Assembly (NCBI GenBank): GCA_026874595.1
Contig: CM049310.1
Location: forward strand, 16,158,058 to 16,222,057
DNA from: Sipunculus nudus
Taxonomy: Eukaryota; Annelida; Sipuncula; Golfingiida; Sipunculidae
Reading direction: 5' to 3'
Length of the DNA stretch: 64,000 nucleotides
In this document: positions 34,638-44,983 of the stretch, in pieces
Layout of the letters: every line of letters starts with the position of its first letter
Numbering within the stretch: the stretch's first letter is position 1
Position numbers and translations under genes: made by a program
Notes under the pieces: model-generated
What the model was told of the DNA's origin: nothing
The model's database searches: none
Seen by the model: the letters and a program-made list of their open reading frames with translations, nothing else

Positions 34638-35339
34638 ATTATGGGGTCAACTGGTGCCTGACAAAGGCTGATGGCATCATCTGTAATCCTTTTTGTGCAT
34701 TATGAATCTTATTGACCACAGCACATATATCAGGAGTGGTTCAATGTATCGGGCTGTAATTGTGCATGATTTAGATCTTGGATATATCTCCGTCTCATGC
34801 TCAAGACTGGTGGTGTTATCTGTACATATGTGCCGAGCTGTCCATTTGCTTTTGGTGAAAATCACTCATATCTCAGGAGTGATTCAATGTATTGGTCTAA
34901 AATTTGGCATTTCCAACAATCTTGTCTTCTTGTAGACCAAACAGGTTGCACCACCTACCTTCCCTTTTTGTGGAACACATGCCCTTTTCTCAGGAGCTGA
35001 TTGCTGGATTGATCTGAAATGGGCATATCCTTAGATCTTAGATACCTATGATCACATCATATGGCATCTTTTGATCTGTTTGCTTTGGGTAAAAATTGCT
35101 CATATCTCAGTAGTTGATGGTTGTATCAGCCTAAAATTTTGTATATTTATATGCCTAGATTTGTTGTTGACCAGACAGGTGGTGCCCCTTGCCATTTCTA
35201 TTTGGGGATTGCATCAATGTACTTTTTCTCAGTTGTGATTTGGTGTCTCAGCCTGAAATTTCGCATTTTATGTGTGAAAATAATTTAGGTTCAGATTTAA
35301 AAAAGAGTCCTCTATCTTTTTGAAGTGATGAGATGTCAT
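34638..35339 (+). repeat. Decayed Helentron-like core units
   Basis: Segments such as ATCACTCATATCTCAGGAGTG, CTAAAATTTGGCATTT and GTTGCACCACCTACC recur about every 140-180 bp but are strongly diverged. They resemble family A/B cores without recognisable ends. Confidence 0.55.
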
Positions 35340-37112
35340 TTTTTAGGTAAATAGAGTACTGATGTAAGTTTGTTGTGTTTGGCAGAATGAATTGGTTTGT
35401 TTATTATGATAACATTTTGGTGTGTTGATGCTGATTGAAATGTATTGGGTTTTGGCTGAATGGATTTTGTTGTTTTTATTCTGATGGGAAATTTCTTGTG
35501 ATTTATATAATGAAATGTTTTGTTTATAATGATTGAACTTTGTTGTTGGTGCTGATTGACTTTTGTTGTTAATGCTGTTTGACTTTTATTGTTTTAGACA
35601 TGAAATTTTGTTGTATTTTTTTATTGAATTTATTATGTTAAGACAGATTGAAATCTGTTGTGTTTTTGCCAAAGGAATATTGTTGTATTTATGCAGATTG
35701 AAATATGTTGTGTTGATGCTATTTGAATTTTATTGGGTTTTGGCTGAATGGATTTTGTTGTGTTTATTCTGATGGAAGTTTGTGTTTATGGTTTTGGTAT
35801 TTTGTTGTGATTTATATAATGAAATGTTGTTTTGTTGATGCTAATTGAATTTTGTTGTTTATGCTGTTCAAAATTTATTGTTTTTAGACGGATGACATTT
35901 TGTTGTTTATTTTGATGAAATTTCGTTGTGTTTAGACTGATGGAATATTGTTGAATTTATGCAGATTGAACTTTGTTTTGTTGATGTTTGTGTTTGTTGT
36001 GTGTGGGCTGAAAAAAACTGTTCTTGTGTTTTGTCTTATGAAATATTATTGTGTTAATGCTGAATGAATTTTGTTGCTGATGCTGATTGATTTTCTTTTG
36101 TATATGCTGATTGAATTTTATGGATTTTAGAAAGATGGAATTTAGTTGTCTTTATTTTGATCAAATTTTATTGTGTTTAGACTGGTGGAATTTTGTTTTG
36201 GTTCAGCTGAAAAAATATGGTTGTATTTTTGCAGATAGAACTTTGATATGTTGATGCATTTTTTTTTGGGGGGGGGGGGGGGGGTTTGGCTGTATGGATT
36301 TTGTTGTGTTTTTTTCTGATGGAAGTTTTTGTTTATGCTTTTGGAATTTAGTTGATTTATATACTGAAATGTTGCTGTGTTTATGCTGATTGAACTTTGT
36401 TATTAATGCTGACTGATTTTTGTTGTTTATGCTGTTAGAATTTTGCTGTTTTTAGACAGATTACATTTTGTTGTTTATTTTGATGTCATTTTGTTGTGTT
36501 TAGACTTATGGAATATTGTTGTATTTATGCAGATTGAACTTTGTTTTGTTGATTTTTGTTTGTTGATGTTTGTGTTTGTTGTGTTGTATGTGGGCTGAAT
36601 GAATGCTGTTGTGTTTTATCTAATGAAATATTGTTGTGTTTATGCTGAATGAATTTTGTTTCATTGATGCTGGTTGAATTTTGTTAAGTATTGGCTAATG
36701 AAATTTGTGTTTATGTTGAGTGAATTTTATGTTTATGCTGAATGTTATTGTTTTTAGACTGATTGAATTTTGTAGTATTTAATTTAAAGGAATTTTGTTG
36801 GCTGATAGAATTTTGTTTTATTTATGCAGATTGAACTATGTTGTGTTGATTGAATTTTGATTTGGTTTTGGCTGAATAGATTTTGTAATGTTTATTCTGA
36901 TGAAATTTTGTGTTTAGGCCCATGGAAGTTTTTGTTTATCCTGATGGAATTTTGTTGTGTTTCATTTAAAGAAATGTTGTTGTTAATGCTGATTGAATTT
37001 TGTTGTGATACTAATTGGATTTTGTTGTGTTTAAGCTGATGGAATATTGTTGTATTTATGCAGATTAAACTTTGTGTTGATGTTTGTGTATTTGTTGTGT
37101 TAAAGCTGATTG
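35340..37112 (+). repeat. TG-rich minisatellite (about 25-35 bp units)
   Basis: Variants of TTTTGTTGTGTTTATGCTGA and TTGAATTTTGTTG repeat throughout with many indels. A 17-G run lies at 36268-36284. Reading frames here are artefacts. The same repeat reappears at 39610-39745 after the Penelope-like insertion. Confidence 0.9.
36268..36284 (+). repeat. Poly-G tract
   Basis: 17 consecutive G after a T run, inside the TG-rich minisatellite. It is a likely G-quadruplex and a likely assembly or read-length error spot. Confidence 0.9.
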
Positions 37113-37363
37113 AATTCATCAGCCCAAACACAACAAATTAACATTAGCATTAAGGTAACAAAATTCAAACTATGTACATTGGATCATGTCCCTGGAGATA
37201 CTATAAATGTTAGTAACATTCTCAACTGAGGGACTTACATTGTCACATGGTCATCATAGCAGACATATGTGCTTGACAATGCTCAGGTGTTGTCACATGA
37301 CCACTGAGATCATGTGACAACAAGTGGCTGTAAATCTATGGAAGTTCAGGCTCCGGTTAGGGT

Positions 37364-37624
37364 CTAGGGCAGGTCTGTGGTGTTGGTGTTGAGAGGCCCC
37401 TTTACCTTTCTCCTGACATCAGCTGAACCCAAATCTAGGATCTGAACAGGGTCCCACTGCATAGTATCTGGCATCCCTCTGGTGTTAATAAATGGTGGAC
37501 ATGGTTTGTTTTTGTTATCCCTAGATTCGTTTTTCCAGCACACGAGTGGTCTCCCTAATTTAACTAGCCTTCCACAGTCACCACACTGGATGTTATAGAC
37601 AGCACCTTCTTTCTGTGGACCCAT
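37364..37624 (-). pseudogene. GIY-YIG endonuclease tail of Penelope-like element (inverted copy)
   Basis: The minus frame reads EGAVYNIQCGDCGRLVKLGR..., then TMQWDPVQILD and RRKVKGPLN. The VY-x-I-x-C-x-DC start and the W-x5-ILD...RKVKEA-like end are characteristic of the C-terminal endonuclease of Penelope-like retroelements. The central YIGET-type motif is missing or damaged. It is part of the left inverted arm. Confidence 0.6.
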
Positions 37625-37639
37625 CAGGCAGACATCCTT

Positions 37640-38714
37640 GCATGGACCTCTAGTGGGGAATACAAAGCACTACAAAGAACAGTTGAGAGTTTGTGAAGAA
37701 AATCAGCGAACTGGAAATCCCACCAACACAAGAGATGGTTTTGTTGACATGAGTGCCCTGTTCACAAGTATCCCAGTCACACAGTAACAGTTACATTGGA
37801 AACACAGGAAGAGTGATGATTCCTTGAAGACCCATACAATGCGCAACATGGATGCAGTCACACAGCTATTAGAGATATTATGTTTGTCCATCAAGTATTT
37901 TGTAAACAAGGGGGCATTCTTCAGACAGATCAAGGAAGCAGCCATGAGGCCACCAGTATCACCCATCATTGCCAACATCTACACGGAAGCCTTCGTCTCC
38001 ACAATGTCACCCACAAAGATCTAGCTACAGTATGTAGATGATACATTCACAGTGCTCCACCAGTATGACATTGAACTATTTACTGACTATCTGATTAATA
38101 GGGACCCGGGCCCAATATCCAGTTTACAAGGGAGTTGGAAGAGGAAAGTAAATTGTCACTAGACACTCTAATTCACCTACTGGAGGATGGGACTATAAAA
38201 AGAAGTGTCTTGAGGTAGGCTGCATATACCAACCAGTAATAGAACATTTTCATCAACCCTTTGTGCACAAACGTTCTGTTGTCCGCACTCTGTTCCAAGG
38301 AGCCCAGATTTATGCAGTGTCCAAGGAAGAAGACCACTTCAGGAAATGAAGCACGTCAAGCATAAAGTGCCACTGGTTTCTTCAACTTAGTAATGAAGGT
38401 GCCATAAGGAAAGAGGATAAAAGCTACGAAAGAAAGAACTACCTCCAGGAAAGATGGACATGATGATAGGCTTACCATTTGTAAAGAACACATCAGAGAA
38501 ACTCTGGAGAATCTTCCAGAAATACAACATCCAAATGTTCCACAAACCAGCCAACACATTGAGATCGTTCCTGGTAAGACCCAAGGACAAGATGACTGAA
38601 CTTAACGAAATACAGGTGCCATCTATGATATCCAGCATGGTGCATTGGGGAGACCACACGTCTGCTGGGAAAATAAAACCCAGCGCATCAAACACAAACC
38701 ACTTCAGCTGTTAA
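37640..38714 (+). pseudogene. Reverse transcriptase of Penelope-like element (frameshifted)
   Basis: Conserved blocks lie in order but in different frames: FVDMSALFTSIPV (about 37740), YFVNKGAFFRQIKEAAMRPPVSPIIANIYTEAF (37890-37995), the catalytic YVDDTFTVL (38031-38057), then LPFVKNTSEKLWRIFQKYNI and NTLRSFLVRPKDK (38470-38590). The last block is a signature of the Penelope-like thumb/linker. Several stops and frameshifts make it non-functional. The role of the intact family protein is target-primed reverse transcription. Confidence 0.75.
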
Positions 38715-38752
38715 TGAACACCAGAGGAATGCGAGACACCAGATGCAGTTAA

Positions 38753-39324
38753 GATCCTAGTCCAGAACTGCACTGTTTAGGGCATATTTATAATCTGTTG
38801 TCTGTGTTGCCCAGTCACAGTCCAGCTCCAAAATGCTACTTCCCAGGAGTCCGATGGAGAATCCCACTGAAAAGCTGTAGCTCCTATGACAGGCAAACGT
38901 GATGAAATACTGACCTGAATTGTTATTTACCTCTCAGCATCGAATCCACATCTCCCAATACTGATCTATCAGTATATTTTCATTATTATCCCAATGAGCT
39001 GATATATCCTGTAAGCCCATGTAGTAACAAGTTGTCAGTACCTTAGGAATATAAATTAGGATATTTGGAAAATATATGCATTTATCAGTACCGGGAAGGG
39101 GTGGATTAGATACAGAGAGGTAAATAACAACTTATTTGATAAGACTGAGTCAGAATTTTGTCACCGGTCGGCCTGTCACAGTAGCTACATGTCAGCCTTC
39201 CAGTGGGAATCTCCACTTGACTCCCGGGAAGTGCCATTTTGGTGCTGGACTGTGACAAGGCAACATAGACTTCAGATAATAACCAGGCCCCAAACAGTCC
39301 AGTTCTGGACTATTGAGATCCTAG
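38753..39324. repeat. Inverted repeat (snap-back) inside the Penelope-like remnant
   Basis: Left arm about 38761-38949 and right arm about 39101-39309 are inverted copies at roughly 75-80 percent similarity by eye (TTCTGGACT...GCAGTCC-type ends, GAGAGGTAAATAACAA near the loop), with a loop of about 150 bp. GATCCTAG occurs just outside each arm (38753-38760 and 39317-39324), and the endonuclease coding sequence is split across it. It is probably a non-autonomous foldback element, or a byproduct of the inverted duplication. Confidence 0.65.
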
Positions 39325-39416
39325 ATTCAGATTCATTTGATGTAGGGAGAAAGGTAAAGGAGGCTCTCAACATCAAGCACCACAGACCTGCTCTAGACTG
39401 GGATCTGGGCCTGTAA
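39189..39416 (+). pseudogene. GIY-YIG tail of Penelope-like element (plus copy)
   Basis: FWTIEILDSDSFDVGRKVKEALNI matches the inverted tail at 37364-37624 and resumes coding after the snap-back repeat. Only the final ~40 residues are element-derived; the first part of this frame lies in the right snap-back arm. Confidence 0.6.
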
Positions 39417-39604
39417 CTTCCACAGATTTACAACCACATTGTTATATGATCTCTGTGGTCATGTTACAACACCTGAGCATTGTAAAGCATGTCAGTCTGC
39501 TGAGGATAACCATGTGGTATGATTGAAAGCTACAGCTATGTACAGTGTAAGTCCCTCAGTTGAGAATGTTACTAACCTTTATGGAATCTCCAGGGACATG
39601 ATCC

Positions 39605-39747
39605 AATGTATATAGTTTGAATTTTGTTATATTTATGCTGATGTTAGTTTGTTGTGTTTGGGCTGATGATATATTGATGAGATAATGCTAATTGAATTTT
39701 GTGTATTTTTGCAGATCTTGTGCATTTTAGAGTTAATGCTGAGTGGA
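39605..39747 (+). repeat. TG-rich minisatellite (right remnant)
   Basis: A short continuation of the 35340-37112 repeat (TTTATGCTGATGTTAG, GTTTGGGCTGATG), running directly into the family B start at 39748. Confidence 0.8.
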
Positions 39748-40429
39748 TTTTTAGCGAACCTTGCCTATGCGATGGTGCAGCGGCGTCCGTCGTGCATCGT
39801 CTGAATGTTAACCATAGCTATCTCAAAAATGGCAGGAGCTAGCATCACCAAATTTTTTGCAAATATTTCCATATATATCCATAATATATCCAGAAAACTA
39901 TATCAGATTTTGTTTATTTTTTTTCTAACTGCATTTTCTTAGATTTTATAGGGAAAAAGCTAAAAAAACTTTAAAAATCTTCTTCTCTGAAACTGTCCAG
40001 CCAAATTGTCCAATATTTCACAGAAATGTTCCCTCGAACAATCTTTCTCAAATTTGTTCGTATGGTTCCAGTTCGGAGATTTTTGGCTGAGTTACAGGAG
40101 GTTGAACTTTGTTAACTGTGCAAAAAAGCATATTAAAATTTAAATCTCAGAAACGGCTGGAGCTATCATCACCAAATTTTATGCCAATGTTGGTCACATG
40201 AGTCATATCTGAAATTGAGGTATTGGTGGCGCCACTTGCATCGGCCTTTTTTGTACGGGGTCATCAGTGCCCGTATCACACTGACAGCTACAAATAACTT
40301 CTTCTCTGAAATGAAATGGCCAAATTGTTTAATATCGCACAGAAATAATCCTAGGGTAGTGCTTTCTGAAGTTTGTTCAAATGGTCTCAGTTCAGTGACT
40401 TTTGGCTAAGTTATGGGAAGCTGAATTTA

Positions 40430-41130
40430 GTCATATGCCATAACAGCCCATTTTAGCTAAGTGGCTACAAAAATCTTCTTCTCAAAAACAACTGGGCCAA
40501 ATTCTTAAATCTCACACATTAATTATCCTTAGATGTTGATAATTCAAGTTTGATCAAATGGTCTCAGTTCAGTGACTTTTGGTTGAGTTATGGGGAGCTG
40601 AATTTAGTCATATGCCATAACAGCCAATTTTAGCTAAGTGGCTACAAAAATCTTCTTCTCAACAACCACTGGGCCAAATTCTTAAATCTCACACATTAAT
40701 TATCCTGAGATGTTGATAATTCAAGTTTGTTCAAATGGTCTCAGTTCAGTGACTTTTGGCTGAGTTATGGGAAGCTGAATTTAGTCATATGCCATAACAG
40801 CCCATTTTAGCTAAGTGGCTACAAAAATCTTCTTCTCAACAACCACTGGGCCAAATTCTTAAATCTCACACATTAATTATCCTGAGATGTTGATAATTCA
40901 AGTTTGTTCAAATGGTCTCAGTTCAGTGACTTTTGGCTGAGTTATGGGAAGCTGAATTTAGTCATATGCCATAACAGCCCATGTTAGCGAAGTGGCTACA
41001 AAAATCTTCTCAAAAACCACTGGGCCAAATTCTTAAATCTCACAAATTAATTATCCTTTGATGTTGATAATTCAAGTTTGTTCAAATGGTTTTGATTCAA
41101 TGATTTTTGGCTGAGTTATGGGAAGCTGAA
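40430..41130 (+). repeat. 177-bp tandem repeat, about four units
   Basis: Units share CTAAGTGGCTACAAAAATCT, CTCACACATTAATTATCCT and CAGTTCAGTGACTTTTGG with a 177-bp period. They are internal to the family B element and are the counterpart of the 280-bp core of family A. Confidence 0.92.
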
Positions 41131-41907
41131 CTTTGCCATTTTGTTGTATTTTCCCATATGAGTTATAAACCTACAAAACGTTTTTCGACTGATGATGATA
41201 CTGAGGCCAGTTTGTTTAATATTTTGCAAGAATAATCCTCTGAATCATTCTTATAATAATCGTCTTTTATGGTTCCAAAAAAATGAATTTGGCTGAATTA
41301 TAAAGATTGAATTGAGTCATTTTGCCAAATATGTTAGCTGTGTGAAGCAGATACATCTAGCCTAGCACCAGTTTATCACCATCCATTACATCATGCCTCT
41401 AGACATTTAGATTTCAGGTTATCTATGGAAAATATTGACAAGAATGTTTTTAAAAGCTTTTAAAAAATGTAGATTTATGATATTACATATCATCTGTACA
41501 CTAACTCATAATTTCTCAGGAATAGCAGGAGCTACCATCCCCAAATGTTATGCAATTATCTGTCACATATCAAATGTTGATGGATTCATCTTATTTTTGC
41601 TATCTGCATTTACTTAGATTTTACAAGGAAAAAGCTGAAAAAAACTTGTAAAAGTCTTCTTCTTGTAAACAGTCCAGCCAAATTGTCCAAATTTTACAGA
41701 AATGATCCCAGAGGCGAGCCCTCTCAAGTTTGTTCAAATGGTTTGTGTTGGATAAATTTTAGCAGAGTTACATTACAGGCCAAGATTGTGTACGTTATTT
41801 GAATAGGTTGAGAAACTGCCAACTGTTTCAGATTTGGCAACAGATCAAGAGTTCATTCAGTGCAGCCAAATATAGGTCAACAGTTCAGTCAGTGCAGCCA
41901 AGCACAA

Positions 41908-42020
41908 GGCATGTGATCACCTCATGGGCAGCATGTGATCATCTCATGGGCAGCATGTGATCATCTCATGGGTAGCATGTGATCACCTCATGAATATCAT
42001 GTGATCACCTCATGGGTGTC
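41908..42020 (+). repeat. 22-bp minisatellite, five units
   Basis: GCATGTGATCATCTCATGGG-type units repeat every 22 bp with C/T changes. They lie within the family B element. Confidence 0.9.
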
Positions 42021-42839
42021 ATGCCCCTCAGGGCTGCATATGGAGCCAATCTGTGAGCTTATGCGATTGTGTGGCTACTATTTCAGATTTGGCAATAGGC
42101 AAAAGGTCAGCCTAGATTTATTAATAGCTTTGGCAGACTGCCAACTGTTTCAGATTATGCAACAGGTCAAGAGTTCACTCAGTGCAGCCAGGTACAGGTA
42201 AAAAATTCACTCAATCTAGCCAGGTGCAGGTCAAGAGTTCACTCAGTGCAGTAGCCTGAGCCAGTAATTTGTCACAGTACACTCGGGGCAACAGCCTTTC
42301 TCACCTAAGCCTGGTCAGCCCCGTGCATCAGTCTCAAGGTAAGTTTGATGTATTGGCCTGATATTCTGACCTGTCTATGTGTTTTTATGGCTTTCTCGTT
42401 CACAAGACAGGTGTCGCCATCTACAATGACTTTTGCAAAGTGTATTTGCCTGCTTAATTCTACAGAAGAATTTGATATATCAGCCTGAAATTGGGCATAT
42501 GTGTACATTTCAAATAGCTTTGTTGTATACAAGACTGGTGGTGCCACCTACAATAATTTTTGTGTTGTGAGCACCCATGCCAGAATTTCAGCAGTGATGT
42601 TTGTGTATTGTTTCTTGTTCAAAATGTTTAGTACTTGCATTGTTCATATATATGAAAAGTAGTGGTTCAGCACTGAAGCGTTATACCTGGTGTATATCCA
42701 TATGCACAGGTTCGCATTAGGCCTGTAGGCCTTGTTTATGGTTATGTTGTTCTAATATAAGGAAATTTTTAGCAGATACAAATTGCATTATCTCAATAAT
42801 TTATTCAAAGTTACCATTGTTTAAAGGTAACTAAATCTT

Positions 42840-43265
42840 GCCATGATCATCTCTTTATGCTTGTAGGTGAGTGATCATCTCTGATTATTTTTACAGTGGA
42901 GTGATTATCTCTGATCATGCTTACAGGTGAGTGATCATCATGTTAAATGCTTACAGGTAAGCGATCATTTTTGAATATGCTTACAGTTAAGCAATCTTCC
43001 CTGATTATCATTACAGGTGAGTGATCTTCTCTGATTATGTTAACAGGTGAGTGATCATCATGTTAAATGCTTACATGTGAATGATCATCTCTGATAATGT
43101 AAAAAGACGAGTGATCATCATGTTAAATGTTTACAGGTGAATGATCATCTCTGATTATGCTAACAGGTTAGTGATCATCTCTGATAATGTTTACATGTGA
43201 GTGATCATCTCTGATTATGTTTATAGGTGACTGATCATCCATGATTATCATTACAGGTGAGTAAT
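42840..43265 (+). repeat. 30-bp satellite array (left part)
   Basis: Diverged 30-bp units built on TTACAGGTGAGTGATCATCT followed by CTGATTATG. The array is interrupted at 43266 by family A and continues at 44984. Confidence 0.9.
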
Positions 43266-43311
43266 TGTATCCGCCAAAACAGAGTTTTGCGGATACTATG
43301 TTTTCAGCTGG

Positions 43312-43342
<31 letters not shown>

Positions 43343-44983
43343 GTAGGTGTCCGGAGAACTCCTCCGTAACCGCTGGGCGGAATTTTCCGAAACCCGGGAT
43401 TATGTTCGGGTCACATGTGAACTGCTGCGCCCCGATTTTGTTTTGACCTCTGACCTTTCCTCTGCGCTCTGCGTCCGTTTGTGCGTCTGTTTCCACACAT
43501 AAACCCACATATCTCGGGAACCGTTTGACCGATCAGGAAAATTTTTTTGCACAAATGTAGCCCTCGGAGAGCTTTATAACATACACCAAAAATGGTGGCG
43601 CCACCTGCAACCATGTTTGCACAGTGTCCATCTGTTCGTCTGCCTTGGGTTAAAATCACTCATATCTCTGCAGTGACTTGACTAATTCACCTGAAATTCG
43701 GCATGCGCAAACATCCTGGATAGCTTTTCTGATTTTATGACAGGTGGCGCCACCTACATTCACGTTGAGGCTGCAGACATCCAAGCTCATATCTCGGGAA
43801 CCGTTTGACCGATCAGGAAAATTCTTTTGCACAAATGTAACCCTTGGAGAGCTTTATAACATACACCAAAAATGGTGGCACCACCTGCAACCATGTTTGC
43901 ACAGTGTCCATCTGTTCGTCTGCCTTGGGTTAAAATCACTCATATCTCTGCAGTGACTTGACTAATTCACCTGAAATTTGGCATGCGTATACATCCTGGA
44001 TAGCTTATCTGATTTTATGACAGGTGGCGCCACCTACATTCACGTTTACGCTGCAGACATCCAAGCTCATATCTCGGGAACCGTTTGACCGATCAGGAAA
44101 ATTCTTTTGCACAAATGTAGCCCTTGGAGAGCTTTATAACATACACCAAAAATGGTGCCGCTACCTGCAACCATGTTTGTACAGTGTCCATCTGTTTGTC
44201 TGCCTTGGGTTAAAATCACTCATATCTCTGCAGTGACTTGACTAATTCACCTGAAATTTGGCATGCTTATACATCCTGGATAGCTTTTCTGATTTTATGA
44301 CAGGTGGCGCCACCTACATTCATGTTTATGCTGCAGACATCCAAGCTCATATCTCAGGAACCGTTTGATTGATCAGGAAAATTTTTTTGCACAAATGTAG
44401 CCCTTGGAGAGCTTTATAACATACACAAAAAATGGTGGCGCCACCTGCAACCATGTTTGCACAGTGTCCAGCTGTTCCTCTGCCTTGGGTTAAAATCACT
44501 CATATCTCTACAGTGGTTTGACTAATTCACCTGAAATTCTGCATGCTTATACATCCTGGATAGCTTTTCTGATTTTATGACAGGTGGCGCCACCTACAAT
44601 CAAGTTTACGCTGCAGACATCCAAGCTCATATCTAGGGAACCGTTTGACCAATTGGGCCAAAATTTTGCATGTGTATAGTTCTCACAAAGCTCTTTATCA
44701 TCGATAAACTGGTGGCGCAACCTGCAACCCTTTTTTGCACAGCGTCCATCTGTTTGTCTGCCAAGGGCAAAAATCACTCATATACAATATAGTGGTTTGA
44801 CTTATCTGCCTTAAATTTTGCATATGTATACAACTTGGACGGCTTTCTGGATTTTTTGGTAGGTAGCGCAACCTACATACACAATTTGGCTGCAGACATC
44901 CATGCTGATATGCAACACTTCACCCGTTCCACTCTGATTTAGGCGGATACAAGTAGTCGCTTGTCGACTACCCGTATTCTAGT
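43266..44983 (+). mobile_element. Family A Helentron-like element inserted in 30-bp satellite
   Basis: Complete 1718-bp copy. It has the TGTATCCGCC 5' end with hairpin, a nine-fold CCG tract (43312-43340), a leader, five core subunits, GGCGGATACAA, the hairpin GTAGTCGCTTGTCGACTAC and the CTAGT end (44979-44983). The left flank is GTGAGTAAT and the right flank TACCTTTGAAT. Joining the flanks gives the same order as an uninterrupted satellite copy at about 45300 (GTGAGTGATTACCTTTGAA). The target is therefore T|T with no base lost or gained beyond the TT ambiguity. Confidence 0.88.

Larger units (their letters stand above)
37113..39672 (+). mobile_element. Penelope-like element remnant with inverted 3' ends
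   Basis: A plus-strand RT core (about 37640-38620) is followed by a GIY-YIG-type tail at 39290-39400. A second, minus-strand copy of the same tail lies at 37364-37624. The outer arms (about 37113-37442 and 39317-39672) are inverted copies of each other, sharing GGGACATGATCCAATGTA and CCTCAGTTGAGAATGTTACT. The arms even include some flanking TG-rich minisatellite, so two opposed element ends face outward. Inverted or partly duplicated copies are common for Penelope-like elements. All frames are broken. Confidence 0.75.
39748..42736 (+). mobile_element. Family B Helentron-like element with 177-bp core repeats
   Basis: It starts TTTAGCGAACC (39748 on) and ends GCACAGGTTCGCATTAGGCC...CTTGTT (42704-42736). 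The inverted GCGAACC/GGTTCGC termini and the AGGCCTGTAGGCCT hairpin match the 12937 copy. Inside lie GGTGGCGCCAC near 40225, four 177-bp tandem units (GCCATAACAGCC at 40438, 40615, 40792, 40969), a 22-bp minisatellite (41908-42020) and satellite-like GATGTATTGGCCTGA with GGTGTCGCCATC near 42345-42420. It is non-coding. At 3.0 kb it is the longest element of its kind here. Confidence 0.7.

Noticed and set aside
40430-41130. Hammerhead ribozyme in the 177-bp, 280-bp or 92-bp repeats, as known for some mollusc tandem retroelements
   Set aside because: By eye I found no CTGANGA and GAAA core with pairing stems in the consensus units.
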